A stretch of DNA of 34,400 nucleotides from an uncultured Flavihumibacter sp. (GCA_902168225.1 CABHOW010000090.1:1-34400); one strand, 5' to 3'. Counted from the stretch's first letter, positions 15,108 to 23,865 are shown. The notes: generated by a model not told the origin, from the sequence alone. Translations and numbers: made by a program.

Positions 15108-16571
15108 ATGAGAAAATCAATTCTACTTTTAATATTCATTTTGGCTGGAGCGCAAGTGTTTTCCCAAGCAAAACCGGAATGGAATAACATCTTCAAAAAA
15201 ATAAATGAAGAAGTACAAACTAATTCAAAAGCCTATAGTAGTTTAAAAACAGCTACTGAAACAATAGGGCATCGCCTCACAGGATCGGCAAATGGGAAAA
15301 AGGCAGAAGAGTTTGCATTTAACTTACTCAAATCTTACGGCTATACGGATGTTCGATATCAACCATTTGAAGTGGAAAGTTGGAGCAGAGGATCTCTTTC
15401 AGTGAAAATAGGTACAGATGCTGCGCATCTTGAGCCTATAAAATCTGTATCGCTGGCACACTCGCCGGTAAAAGTAAATATTACGGAGGAATTGGTAGAC
15501 ATGGGCAATGGTTTGGAAGAAGATTATGCCGGTAATCCTGATAAAGCAAAGGGTAAAATTGCATTAGTATTTTTGGGTGTTTTACCCGGTTCAAAACCCG
15601 GAACAGGTACTTTACACAGATCTGAAAAAACAGCTATCGCTATTAAATATGGTGCCAAAGGAATTGTGGTGATCAATACAGCTACGGGTGGTATATTACT
15701 TACGGGTACCGCTTCTGTTACCGGTAAATTAATTCCTATACCCGCAGTATGTATCGGAAAAGAAGATGGAATGAAATTGAAAGAGCAATTAGCTACTGCA
15801 AAGCATTATGTATCCATCAACATGACAAACAATTCAGGGTTAATCAAAGCCAGAAATGTTATAGCTACCATAAAAGGCAAATCACTGCCGCAAGAGAAAG
15901 TAGTAGTGGGTGGCCACCTCGATAGTTGGGATCTGGCAACCGGTGCTATTGATAACGGAATCGGCTCTTTCTCTGTAATAGATATCGCAAGAACTTTTAA
16001 AGCATTAAAGCTCCAACCGGAAAGAACCGTTGAGTTTATATTATTTATGGGTGAGGAGGAAGGATTACTAGGTTCTAAAGCTTATGTAAACTATGCAGTA
16101 AAAGATAAGAGTATTGATCAGTTACGGTATATGTTTAATTACGATATGACGAATAGCCCGAACGGATACAGTACTACAGCTGAAGAGAGTAAAGAATTAT
16201 TTCAGTCAATAGGTGCCATTGCTCAAAATATTGATAGTGGGTTCAAAAATACTTTCCGGGCAGGTGCCGGTTTACATAGTGATCATCAACCCTTTATGTT
16301 ATATGGTGTTCCTACGGGCGGCGGTGCAGGGGGTGGTTTACCTAATAATGCCGGTCCCTGTTATCATGCAGATTGTGATGATTTTAAATTGGTCGATGAA
16401 CAAGGCATGAAGAATACGGTTCGCTATGCTGCTATGTTATTATATGGTGTTGCTGATGCAAAAGAAATCAAAGCCAAACACTTTACGGATGAAGAAACAA
16501 AAAATTTCTTACTAAAAAATAAATTGAAAGAACCTCTACAAATTGCGGGAGAATGGAGGTGGAAGGATTAG
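15108..16571 (+). CDS. Secreted M28 family metallopeptidase with PA-domain insertion
   Basis: 487 residues with a signal peptide (cleavage near VFSQA, residue 20). The catalytic domain is split by a PA-type insert (about residues 130-240, with KGAKGIVVIN-like strands). The co-catalytic zinc ligands of family M28 are in order: His270 (GGHLDSWD), Asp282 (GAIDNG), catalytic Glu316 with the next Glu (GEEEGLLGS), Asp346 (NYDMTN) and His420 (YHADCDD). The order and spacing resemble carboxypeptidase Q (plasma glutamate carboxypeptidase) relatives, which cleave dipeptides. It likely acts in the periplasm or outside the cell on peptides. The following gene starts 64 bp downstream, past a heptamer array. 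Confidence 0.92.
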   Translation: MRKSILLLIFILAGAQVFSQAKPEWNNIFKKINEEVQTNSKAYSSLKTATETIGHRLTGSANGKKAEEFAFNLLKSYGYTDVRYQPFEVESWSRGSLSVKIGTDAAHLEPIKSVSLAHSPVKVNITEELVDMGNGLEEDYAGNPDKAKGKIALVFLGVLPGSKPGTGTLHRSEKTAIAIKYGAKGIVVINTATGGILLTGTASVTGKLIPIPAVCIGKEDGMKLKEQLATAKHYVSINMTNNSGLIKARNVIATIKGKSLPQEKVVVGGHLDSWDLATGAIDNGIGSFSVIDIARTFKALKLQPERTVEFILFMGEEEGLLGSKAYVNYAVKDKSIDQLRYMFNYDMTNSPNGYSTTAEESKELFQSIGAIAQNIDSGFKNTFRAGAGLHSDHQPFMLYGVPTGGGAGGGLPNNAGPCYHADCDDFKLVDEQGMKNTVRYAAMLLYGVADAKEIKAKHFTDEETKNFLLKNKLKEPLQIAGEWRWKD

Positions 16572-16576
16572 CTTAA

Positions 16577-16618
16577 AGACGATAGAAGAAAGACGATAGA
16601 CCATAGATGATAGTGGAA
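16577..16618 (+). repeat. Heptamer array, AGANNAT family (locus E)
   Basis: Six tandem 7-mers: AGACGAT, AGAAGAA, AGACGAT, AGACCAT, AGATGAT, AGTGGAA. The array lies between the M28 stop and the PAP2 start. Confidence 0.8.
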
Positions 16619-16635
16619 GCCTATTTAATTTTTGT

Positions 16636-17244
16636 ATGACTAAATCAAAATTTTTCTTAGCAGTTGCCATTACCACAGTGTTGGGTATTACTTTGATACT
16701 GTTGAGTATTGTGGTTGGTAAGAATGAGTTATTTCTAATACTAAATGGTAATTTAGGTAGTATCGGCGATTTTATATTTAAATATGCGACTTATTTAGGA
16801 GATGGTATTATTTGGATACCGGTTGGTATTTGGGTGCTTATTTATCATCGACAAAAATGGGTACTCTTATTTTCTCTCATCATTATATCCACTGCTTTTG
16901 TAAATATGGGTAAGTTTGTACTGATGCCCGAGGAGCCAAGACCCTATGCCGCAATTGAGAACAAACAAGCCATTCATACAGTAAGCGGTGTTGATATTCA
17001 TACTATTTACAGCTTTCCATCCGGACATACGACCACTGCTTTCTCTGTTTATTTACTACTCTTAGTATTAACAGATTCAGCAGTTTTATTAGTAGTAGGC
17101 CTAATACTGGCCGCTATGGCCGGCTATTCCCGCATTTATTTGGCGCAACATTTTCCTTTAGATGTTGGAGCGGGGATGATTACGGCAGTGATAGCTGTAC
17201 TTATTTCTAAATACCTGGAAGAGAAATTAAGAATTAAGAAATAA
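16636..17244 (+). CDS. PAP2 family membrane phosphatase
   Basis: 202 residues, an integral membrane phosphatase probably acting on lipid phosphates such as undecaprenyl pyrophosphate or phosphatidylglycerol phosphate. It has the three PAP2 catalytic blocks: a Lys...RP block (KFVLMPEEPRPYA, Lys93 to Pro103), SFPSGHTTTAF (PSGH), and SRIYLAQHFPLDVGAG (SRx5HxxxD). About five or six hydrophobic helices are visible, starting with FFLAVAITTVLGITLILLSIVV. The final codons (Arg-Ile-Lys-Lys-stop) already follow the 7-bp rhythm of the adjacent heptamer array. The precise substrate cannot be fixed from sequence. Confidence 0.92.
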   Translation: MTKSKFFLAVAITTVLGITLILLSIVVGKNELFLILNGNLGSIGDFIFKYATYLGDGIIWIPVGIWVLIYHRQKWVLLFSLIIISTAFVNMGKFVLMPEEPRPYAAIENKQAIHTVSGVDIHTIYSFPSGHTTTAFSVYLLLLVLTDSAVLLVVGLILAAMAGYSRIYLAQHFPLDVGAGMITAVIAVLISKYLEEKLRIKK

Positions 17245-17250
17245 GAATTC

Positions 17251-17306
17251 TTAACTCCTAACTCCTAATTCATAATTCATAATTCCTAATTCATAATTCC
17301 TAATTC
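17251..17306 (+). repeat. Heptamer array, HTAAYTC family (locus F)
   Basis: Eight perfect-length 7-mers: TTAACTC, CTAACTC, CTAATTC, ATAATTC, ATAATTC, CTAATTC, ATAATTC, CTAATTC. It fills the gap between two convergent genes. The last unit provides the TAG stop of hom on the minus strand, and related AAGAATT/AAGAAAT units extend left into the PAP2 3' end. Confidence 0.88.
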
Positions 17307-18559
17307 TCTATCCCTGCCAATTCCAAACTTCTTTTCTTTACCTGAATAATTTCAATATCATCAATGATGGGGTCGGGGGTAAGAATAAGTGAAGTATTAT
17401 GTTCTTTCCACCATTGTTGAGTAGTTAATTTTGAAACATGTAATACGCCAATTAAATATTTACGCTCTGCTTGTGCGTGCCATTCTTCAATCCACTCAAA
17501 CTCTTCTCTTGGAATATATTTCCAATCGTCGAAGCTAACATATACTTTTAAATAGTAATTAGTAGTGAGTTCATGCGGTGTATGGTGAAATAATTTTTTA
17601 TACTCGTATTTATAATTATACCGAAGTGCTGCAATATCACTTAGTACAGCAGAAGCAGTTGGGAAACTACCAGCGCCTTTGCCATAAAAAAACTGTTTAT
17701 CAGCAAATCCACTCTCTATCACAACCCCATTATACTCATTCTTTACAAAAGATAATGGCTCACTCAACGGTATAAATTGCGGTAAAACAAAACCCGCTAC
17801 TTTTCCGGTATTTAATTTCTTAGCTTGCGCAATGAGTTTAATATCATAACCCTTTTCTTTTGCTACCAATGCATCGGAGCTTTGAATGGCTTGAATACCT
17901 GTAAATAAAATACTATCCGGATGCAAAACGATACCATAGGCATGATTTAAAAGGATCGTCCACTTATTTACGGCATCATATCCTTCTACATCTAATTTCG
18001 GGTTACTCTCTGCAAAACCAAGTTGTTGCGCTAATAGTAGGGCATCATTAAAACTCAACTTGTCTTCGAACATTTTTGTAAGAATAAAATTCGTAGACCC
18101 GTTTACAATGGCTTTAATGGAATGCAATAAATCGTTATCGTAATATTCTTCTAAATTTCTGATCACCGGAATAGAAGCACACACCGCAGATTCATATAAT
18201 AATGAGTGACCCGTTTTTTCTTGCAATTCGAGCAAAGCAGGTAAATGCTCGGCCAGCATTTTTTTGCTGGCACTAACTACTGATTTCCCGTTTGTTAATG
18301 CAGTACTAACAATTTCAAAAGCAGCAATAGAATCATCAATCACTTCTACTACTACATTAATGGTAGGGTCTTCTAAAATTTCATTTCTATCAAGGGTAAA
18401 TAAAGTATCGGGTGCATTTCTTTTTTTCTCCGGATTTTTAATACAAACTTTTTTTATGGTTGCTTTTAAAGAAGGGGTTTGTTGTAATACCTTATATAAA
18501 CCTTCACCTACTACACCAAATCCAAATAGTCCAATCGTTAACTGTTTATGCGTTTCCAT
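17300..18559 (-). CDS. hom: Homoserine dehydrogenase
   Basis: 419 residues, monofunctional enzyme reducing aspartate semialdehyde to homoserine, the branch point to methionine and threonine. The NAD(P)-binding motif GLFGFGVVGEG is at residues about 10-20. The catalytic domain shows SVVSASKKML, then YESAVCASIPVIRNLEEYYDNDLL and KAIVNGSTNFILTKM (the conserved substrate loop), with the catalytic Lys/Asp region in GFAESNPKLDVEGYDAVNKW. A C-terminal domain of about 90 residues with beta-alpha character could be a divergent ACT-like sensor. It starts 2 bp after the stop of the MetB-like gene, so both lie under the SAM-I riboswitch. Its TAG stop is supplied by heptamer array F. Confidence 0.95.
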   Translation of the reverse strand: METHKQLTIGLFGFGVVGEGLYKVLQQTPSLKATIKKVCIKNPEKKRNAPDTLFTLDRNEILEDPTINVVVEVIDDSIAAFEIVSTALTNGKSVVSASKKMLAEHLPALLELQEKTGHSLLYESAVCASIPVIRNLEEYYDNDLLHSIKAIVNGSTNFILTKMFEDKLSFNDALLLAQQLGFAESNPKLDVEGYDAVNKWTILLNHAYGIVLHPDSILFTGIQAIQSSDALVAKEKGYDIKLIAQAKKLNTGKVAGFVLPQFIPLSEPLSFVKNEYNGVVIESGFADKQFFYGKGAGSFPTASAVLSDIAALRYNYKYEYKKLFHHTPHELTTNYYLKVYVSFDDWKYIPREEFEWIEEWHAQAERKYLIGVLHVSKLTTQQWWKEHNTSLILTPDPIIDDIEIIQVKKRSLELAGIEN

Positions 18560-18561
18560 GA

Positions 18562-19752
18562 TTAAATTGTAGCTAATTTTTTTGAGTTGTGATGATTTGC
18601 TTGTAATTCAATAGTATCCAGCGCTTGTTTTAGATCTGCAATTAAATCTTCGGCCTCTTCTAAGCCAACGGATAAGCGTAGTAAACTATCGGCAACACCT
18701 GCAGCTCTTCTTTTTTCATCGGGTATCGACTTATGCGTCATGTTTGCCGGATGTGAAATTAAACTTTTTATACCACCCAAGCTCTCTGCCAATTTAAAAA
18801 GTTGCGTTTGTTTAACAAATTGTAATGCAGTAGCTTCTGTATCAGTTTTTAAGGTAAACGAAATGATCCCTCCAAACCCACTCGATTGTGATTTGGCAAT
18901 ATGATGGTTTGGATGAGATGGTAATCCGGGATAATATACTTTAGCTACAGCAGGATGTGTTGCTAAGAATTCAGCAATGGCTTGAGCTGAATGGCAATGC
19001 TGTTTTATACGCAGGTGAAGTGTTTCAATTCCACGTATAACAAGCCAGCTGTCAAAAGGAGCAAGTACAGCTCCACAGGCATTTTGATAATATTTAATTT
19101 GCGCACCTAGTTCTTTTTCTTTCGTAACTACGATACCTGCAATAAGATCACTATGTCCGCCAAAATACTTGGTAGCACTATGAATTACAATATCAGCTCC
19201 CAGCGAAAGAGGTTGTTGGAGTACGGGTGATGCAAAAGTATTATCCACACAAAGTAAACAGGAACTGGCTTTTGCAATAGCAGCAATAGCCTTGATATCA
19301 GAAATTTTAAGCGTAGGGTTAGTAGGTGTTTCTATCCATATCAGTTTAGTATTGCCGGTAACTGCATTAAATATATTTTCTGGGTTACTGCAATCCACAT
19401 ATTGCACTTTGATTCCAAATTTCTCATATACATTGGTGAATAGTCGGTAAGCCCCACCATAAATATCATCTACAGCAATAATTTCATCTCCTGTTTTTAA
19501 TAGTTTTACTACCGCATCAATAGCTGCTAGTCCACTCCCAAAAGCAATACCGGTGCTACCTTTCTCTAGTTTGGCCACAAGGTTTTCTAATGTTTCCCTT
19601 GTAGGATTATTTGTTCTTGAGTAATCATACCCCTTATTAACACCGGGTGCTTCCTGTACAAAAGTTGATGTTTGATAAATAGGTACTGAAATGGCACCGG
19701 TAAGCGGGTCTACAGGAATTTGGTGGATGAGTTGTGTGGCATTGACAGACAT
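18562..19752 (-). CDS. metB: Cystathionine gamma-synthase-like PLP enzyme (MetB/MetC family)
   Basis: 396 residues of the Cys/Met metabolism PLP family. Motifs: YDYSRTNNPTRETLE (PLP phosphate contacts), FGSGLAAIDAV, WIETPTNPTLKI, VDNTFASPVLQQPL, the Schiff-base lysine in SATKYFGGHSD (Lys195), and SLGGIKSLISHPANMTH near the C-terminus. The family includes cystathionine gamma-synthase, gamma- and beta-lyases and O-acetylhomoserine sulfhydrylase, which are hard to separate by eye. The SAM-I riboswitch upstream and hom downstream point to methionine synthesis, favouring a gamma-synthase or sulfhydrylase role over cysteine production. It is first gene of a two-gene minus-strand operon. Confidence 0.88.
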   Translation of the reverse strand: MSVNATQLIHQIPVDPLTGAISVPIYQTSTFVQEAPGVNKGYDYSRTNNPTRETLENLVAKLEKGSTGIAFGSGLAAIDAVVKLLKTGDEIIAVDDIYGGAYRLFTNVYEKFGIKVQYVDCSNPENIFNAVTGNTKLIWIETPTNPTLKISDIKAIAAIAKASSCLLCVDNTFASPVLQQPLSLGADIVIHSATKYFGGHSDLIAGIVVTKEKELGAQIKYYQNACGAVLAPFDSWLVIRGIETLHLRIKQHCHSAQAIAEFLATHPAVAKVYYPGLPSHPNHHIAKSQSSGFGGIISFTLKTDTEATALQFVKQTQLFKLAESLGGIKSLISHPANMTHKSIPDEKRRAAGVADSLLRLSVGLEEAEDLIADLKQALDTIELQANHHNSKKLATI

Positions 19753-19801
19753 GTTATATTTTTTTAATTGTTAAACAGTTAGATCAACTCATCCGAAAAA
19801 C

Positions 19802-19831
19802 AAAAAAGCCCATCCGATATGTCAGATGGGC
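19802..19831 (-). terminator. Terminator of the SAM-I riboswitch expression platform
   Basis: On the minus strand, a 9-bp stem GCCCATCTG / CGGATGGGC (one G-U pair) with a 6-nt loop is followed by six T. It sits between the aptamer and the MetB-like start, the expected place for SAM-dependent attenuation. Confidence 0.9.
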
Positions 19832-19864
19832 CTATACTGAGGTTCAATATTTTTTGTGGCTTTA

Positions 19865-19990
19865 CTCTGACTTATCTTCTCCCGATTTATCGGGAATGGA
19901 ATTGGCACCTTCATACAACTGAGTGGTAGTATGGGTTGCCAAGGCTTCACAGGGCCAAAACCCTCCGCCTTTCTGGATAAGTATCTCTAA
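19865..19990 (-). ncRNA. SAM-I (S-box) riboswitch aptamer
   Basis: Minus strand. P1 is ACTTATC (19976-19982) pairing with GATAAGT (19870-19876). Between them is the conserved S-box core: CAGAAAGGCGGAGGG, GGCCCTGTGAAGCCT with GGCAACC (P2, kink-turn and pseudoknot region), the P3 arm, then AAGGTGCCAATTCC and the P4 hairpin CCCGATAAATCGGG. SAM binding should favour the downstream terminator and shut off the MetB-like gene and hom. The match to the S-box consensus is strong throughout. Confidence 0.96.
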
Positions 19991-19999
19991 GAACTGGTG

Positions 20000-20030
20000 C
20001 AAATATAGGAGAACTTCTGAAACTGCCAAA
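20000..20030 (-). promoter_or_regulatory. Promoter of the SAM-I-controlled methionine operon
   Basis: On the minus strand, TTTG (20027-20030) and TATATTTG (20000-20007) are 19 nt apart, a full match to the Bacteroidota consensus. The predicted start falls just upstream of the riboswitch P1 helix. Confidence 0.8.
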
Positions 20031-20056
20031 TTATTAGTCGATTAATTTAGTAGGAA

Positions 20057-20147
20057 ATAGGTTATAGGTTATAGGGTATAGGGTTTCTTCTATTACCTAT
20101 TACCTATTCCCTTTAACCTTATACCTTATACCTTTTACCCTATTCCC
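20057..20147 (+). repeat. Heptamer array with inverted arms, ATAGGKT and WTWMCCT units (locus G)
   Basis: Thirteen contiguous 7-mers. Four are of ATAGGTT/ATAGGGT type, then TTCTTCT, then eight complementary-type units (ATTACCT twice, ATTCCCT, TTAACCT, TATACCT twice, TTTACCC, TATTCCC). The two arms are partly complementary, so the array could fold into a hairpin. It lies between the met promoter and uvrA. Confidence 0.85.
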
Positions 20148-20160
20148 TATCTTTACACCA

Positions 20161-23028
20161 ATGGCAAAGAGAAAGGAATCTGAAAGTACGGTAACAGTAC
20201 CCGATGAGGAATATATAGAAGTATATGGTGCACGCGAACATAATCTGCGCAATATTGATATTCATATTCCCAAAAATAAATTAGTAGTTTTTACCGGCGT
20301 AAGTGGTAGCGGTAAATCGTCGCTCGCATTCGATACCATTTATAATGAAGGGCAGCGCCGATACATGGAAAGCTTTAGCGCCTATGCCCGGCAATTCCTG
20401 GGTGATATGGAAAGACCGGATGTAGATAAAATTACAGGGTTATCACCGGTTATATCTATAGAACAAAAAACTACCAATAAAAATCCGCGATCAACAGTAG
20501 GCACAGTTACAGAAGTCTATGATTTTCTCCGTTTATTATATGCACGTATTGGGGAAGCATATAGTTATAATACGGGCAAGAAAATGGTAAAGTTTAGTGA
20601 AGAAGAAATTGTAGAAAATATTTTTAATAAATATCAAAATAAAAAAATCACTTTACTAGCCCCTTTGATAAGAGGAAGAAAGGGGCACTATCGGGAACTC
20701 TTTGAAGATATCAGAAAAAAAGGTTTTTTGAAAGTAAGGGTAGATGGTGAGATCATTGATATTACACCTAAGCTACAAGTAGATAGGTATAAAATTCATG
20801 ATATTGAAGTAGTGATAGATCGTATACCCGTTACTGCCGATATGAAAGTCCGCTTGAGCCAAAGTGTACAACAATCGCTAAAAATGGGGAAGGACTTGCT
20901 TTTTATGCTATTAAATGATAGTGGTAAAATAGTACAGTTTTCTAAACAGTTAATGTGTGAAGATACGGGTATCAGCTACGAAGAACCTTCTCCCAACTCC
21001 TTTTCTTTTAATTCGCCCTATGGCGCCTGCCCCACTTGTAAAGGATTGGGTAATGTGTATACGATAGACATGAGTGCTATTATACCCGATCCCAATATAT
21101 CTGTAAAAGATGGTGGTATTGCTCCATTAGGTGAACAGCGCGATGCTTATATGTTCCGAAATATAGAAGTACTTGCTAAAAAAAATAAAATTTCACTCGA
21201 TAAGCCCATTAAAGATTTATCTCCCTCCGCATTAAACATTCTATTATTCGGATCAACCGAAGCAAGCTCACTCGAGTTAGATGATGTAGAAGAAAGTGCT
21301 GTAGTTAAACCTTATGAAGGCGAGTTTGAGGGTATTATACCTATGTTAAAAAGATGGTTTACCGGAGTGAATAGTGAAGGTATGCGTGAATGGGTAGAGC
21401 AGTTTATGGAATTAAAAACATGCACTGTTTGTGATGGACAAAGACTAAAAAAAGAGAGCCTTTGGTTTAAAGTTGGTAACGAGAATATTGCTACCCTTAG
21501 TAATTTAAACCTAGATAAATTATTTGCATGGTTTGCAACAGTAGAAAAAAAATTGAGTGATAAGCAAAACCTGATTGCAAAAGACATTTTGAAAGAAATT
21601 AGAGAACGGTTGCAATTTTTGCTGGATGTTGGGCTTACTTATCTTTCACTTAATCGACCTTCCAGAACCCTTAGTGGAGGGGAATCACAGCGTATACGTT
21701 TGGCAACACAAATCGGTTCACAGTTACAGGGAATCACTTATATACTAGACGAGCCTTCCATTGGCTTACACCAAAGAGATAACCAACAATTAATTCATGC
21801 ACTACAAAATTTACGGAATATCGGAAATAGCGTATTAGTGGTTGAACACGATAAAGATATTATGTTGGCAGCCGATCATTTAGTGGATATAGGCCCCAAA
21901 GCGGGTAAATTTGGGGGTAATATTGTTTCCGCCGGAACACCCTCCGAAGTGTTGAAAAGTAATTCTGAAACCGCACAATATTTAAATGGAACTAAAGCAA
22001 TTAAAATACCTGCCGAAAGAAGAAGAGGAAATGGGAAAAATATTGTGTTAAAAGGTGCCTCGGGTAATAATTTACAAAATGTTACTGCAACTTTTCCTTT
22101 GGGTAAATTAATTGTTGTAAGTGGTGTGAGTGGTAGCGGTAAGTCGACCCTCATCAACGAAACATTATACCCTATACTTTCTAAGCATTGTTATAATAGT
22201 AGGGTCACACCCATGCCTTTTCAATCGGTGAAAGGATTGGAACATATTGATAAGGTAATTGAAATAGATCAATCACCAATTGGTAGAACACCCAGAAGTA
22301 ACCCCGCTACTTACTGTGGTTTCTTTACGGAGATAAGAACACTATTTGCTTCTGTTCCTGAAGCCAAAATTAGAGGATACAATGCGGGTAGGTTCTCATT
22401 TAATGTAAAGGGGGGTAGATGCGATGTTTGTGAAGGTGGTGGTATGCGTGTTATTGAAATGAATTTTTTGCCCGATGTATATGTGAATTGTGAAAAATGC
22501 AATGGGAAAAGATATAATAGAGAAACCTTAGAAATCAGATACAAAGGGAAATCTATCAGCGATGTATTAAATATGACCGTAGAGGAAGCTTGTGAGTTTT
22601 TTCAACCGGTTAATTTTTTATATCGAAAAATAAAAGTATTACAAGATGTGGGTCTTGGTTATATCACACTAGGGCAGTCGGCTGTAACATTGAGTGGAGG
22701 AGAGGCCCAACGGGTAAAGTTGGCTACTGAATTAGGGAAAAAAGATACGGGTAAAACTTTTTATATTTTGGATGAACCTACTACCGGACTGCATTTTCAA
22801 GATATACAGCATCTATTAGATGTATTGAATAAATTAGTAGATAGGGGTAACTCTGTATTGGTGATCGAGCATAATTTGGATGTAGTGAAAATGGCAGATC
22901 ATATTATTGATTTAGGACCTGAAGGTGGTGATGGGGGTGGAAAAATTCTTTTTGAAGGTACACCTGAAGAAATGGTGAAGCAGGTGAAAACGCATACGTC
23001 TCGCTTTCTAAAGCTTGAATTAAATTAA
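20161..23028 (+). CDS. uvrA: Excinuclease ABC subunit A (UvrA)
   Basis: 955 residues, the usual size for UvrA, the damage-recognition ATPase of nucleotide excision repair. It has two ABC modules: Walker A GVSGSGKSSLAFDT near residue 45 and GVSGSGKSTLINET near residue 657, with signatures LSGGESQRIRLA and LSGGEAQRVKLA and Walker B segments YILDEPSIGLH and YILDEPTTGLH. Zinc-binding cysteines are in CPTCKGLG, CTVCDGQRL and the large CDVCEGGG...CEKCNGKRYN finger. YMESFSAYARQFLGDMERPDVD is the UvrB-contact region. A possible -7 element (TATCTTTA, 20148-20155) ends only five bases before the ATG, suggesting a nearly leaderless mRNA. No LexA-type site was recognised. Confidence 0.98.
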   Translation: MAKRKESESTVTVPDEEYIEVYGAREHNLRNIDIHIPKNKLVVFTGVSGSGKSSLAFDTIYNEGQRRYMESFSAYARQFLGDMERPDVDKITGLSPVISIEQKTTNKNPRSTVGTVTEVYDFLRLLYARIGEAYSYNTGKKMVKFSEEEIVENIFNKYQNKKITLLAPLIRGRKGHYRELFEDIRKKGFLKVRVDGEIIDITPKLQVDRYKIHDIEVVIDRIPVTADMKVRLSQSVQQSLKMGKDLLFMLLNDSGKIVQFSKQLMCEDTGISYEEPSPNSFSFNSPYGACPTCKGLGNVYTIDMSAIIPDPNISVKDGGIAPLGEQRDAYMFRNIEVLAKKNKISLDKPIKDLSPSALNILLFGSTEASSLELDDVEESAVVKPYEGEFEGIIPMLKRWFTGVNSEGMREWVEQFMELKTCTVCDGQRLKKESLWFKVGNENIATLSNLNLDKLFAWFATVEKKLSDKQNLIAKDILKEIRERLQFLLDVGLTYLSLNRPSRTLSGGESQRIRLATQIGSQLQGITYILDEPSIGLHQRDNQQLIHALQNLRNIGNSVLVVEHDKDIMLAADHLVDIGPKAGKFGGNIVSAGTPSEVLKSNSETAQYLNGTKAIKIPAERRRGNGKNIVLKGASGNNLQNVTATFPLGKLIVVSGVSGSGKSTLINETLYPILSKHCYNSRVTPMPFQSVKGLEHIDKVIEIDQSPIGRTPRSNPATYCGFFTEIRTLFASVPEAKIRGYNAGRFSFNVKGGRCDVCEGGGMRVIEMNFLPDVYVNCEKCNGKRYNRETLEIRYKGKSISDVLNMTVEEACEFFQPVNFLYRKIKVLQDVGLGYITLGQSAVTLSGGEAQRVKLATELGKKDTGKTFYILDEPTTGLHFQDIQHLLDVLNKLVDRGNSVLVIEHNLDVVKMADHIIDLGPEGGDGGGKILFEGTPEEMVKQVKTHTSRFLKLELN

Positions 23029-23042
23029 GTTATCTTTACTAT

Positions 23043-23534
23043 ATGGACCTGAACGATCTTAATTTTTTGCCTGAATGGGACGATAGTCGATACAAAGTTG
23101 GTCCGGATGATGCCGGTGAAGAGTGGCGTCGCGGTCCTGCAAGGGCTATTGCTAAAGCCATGTACAAACAATGGAGAGAAGTATTTGGGTTAGTTATTGC
23201 TTTTGCAGAAAATTTAGCTGATGATGGTGAAGAAAGTCATCCTGCATCAACTAAAGCTTTGATCTATGAAAATGTAATGATAGTAGCCCCCAAAATAATT
23301 GGTGCTATCAGCATGGATCTTTATGTGTTGAAAATGGAGAATGCGGCTACTATTAGAATTAATTGTAAACAAATGATGGAACAAATCGGCTTCGCTGTTT
23401 TAATGGGTTGGGCCGATGATAGTCATAAAAAAGTTATTGAAGAAGCACTCTTTAAATTTAAAGAGCTCTTCCGGCAATGGGTGTCTACATTTCATAAAGA
23501 TGGTTTTGAAGATGAATGGGGCTTATTTGTATAG
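23043..23534 (+). CDS. Conserved-looking hypothetical protein, all-alpha
   Basis: 163 residues that I cannot assign to a named family. It has no signal peptide or clear membrane helix. The N-terminus is acidic and Trp-rich (FLPEWDDSRYKVGPDDAGEEWRRG), followed by long helices (KAMYKQWREVFGLVIAFAENLADDG, ALIYENVMIVAPKIIGAISMDLYVLKMENAATIRINCKQM, HKKVIEEALFKFKELFRQWVSTF) and an acidic Trp-containing end. This composition fits a soluble helical-bundle protein. It begins 14 bp after the uvrA stop, with a TATCTTTA box in between, so it could be co-transcribed or have its own start. A link to DNA repair would be guesswork. Confidence 0.75.
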   Translation: MDLNDLNFLPEWDDSRYKVGPDDAGEEWRRGPARAIAKAMYKQWREVFGLVIAFAENLADDGEESHPASTKALIYENVMIVAPKIIGAISMDLYVLKMENAATIRINCKQMMEQIGFAVLMGWADDSHKKVIEEALFKFKELFRQWVSTFHKDGFEDEWGLFV

Positions 23535-23553
23535 CCCCAATTGAAGCATTACA

Positions 23554-23610
23554 TCAGATCAGTAATAACAAGACTAATGCGCCAAGTATTACCAATAAAA
23601 TTGGTTTCAT
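23554..23610 (-). CDS. Possible 18-residue hydrophobic membrane peptide
   Basis: A short reading frame ATG...TGA encodes MKPILLVILGALVLLLLI: a positive second residue followed by one uninterrupted hydrophobic helix. The look is that of small single-helix membrane peptides, but with only 18 codons, no clear ribosome site and no family match, it could be chance. It lies in the 331-bp gap between the uvrA-side hypothetical gene and a convergent membrane-protein gene. That gap otherwise holds only a terminator-like hairpin. Confidence 0.35.
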   Translation of the reverse strand: MKPILLVILGALVLLLLI

Positions 23611-23791
23611 GTTAATTTTGTAATAGTGATGAAATAAGAGCGAGGGGGGTAGTTAATGGCTCTGTAATTTCAGTGGCTAAACTCTTTTACTAAAAGGTGT
23701 AAAGAGAAATTCCAATATGTAGTTCATAATTTGTAGCGCGGAGGCTTTTATTGTCGTTGCTGATGTAAATATATAACCGCATTGAACCTGC

Positions 23792-23825
23792 AAAAAAGCC
23801 TATTCAGTTCAAACGGAACTGGCTT
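23792..23825 (-). terminator. Terminator-like hairpin after the membrane-protein gene
   Basis: Minus strand: outer stem AAGCC/GGCTT and inner stem AGTTC/GAACT with a five-base bulge on one side, followed by a T6 run. It lies 40 bp after the stop of the membrane-protein gene. Confidence 0.55.
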
Positions 23826-23865
23826 AACGAAGAATGGTAAAGTACGTATGATGAATGGTAAAATC

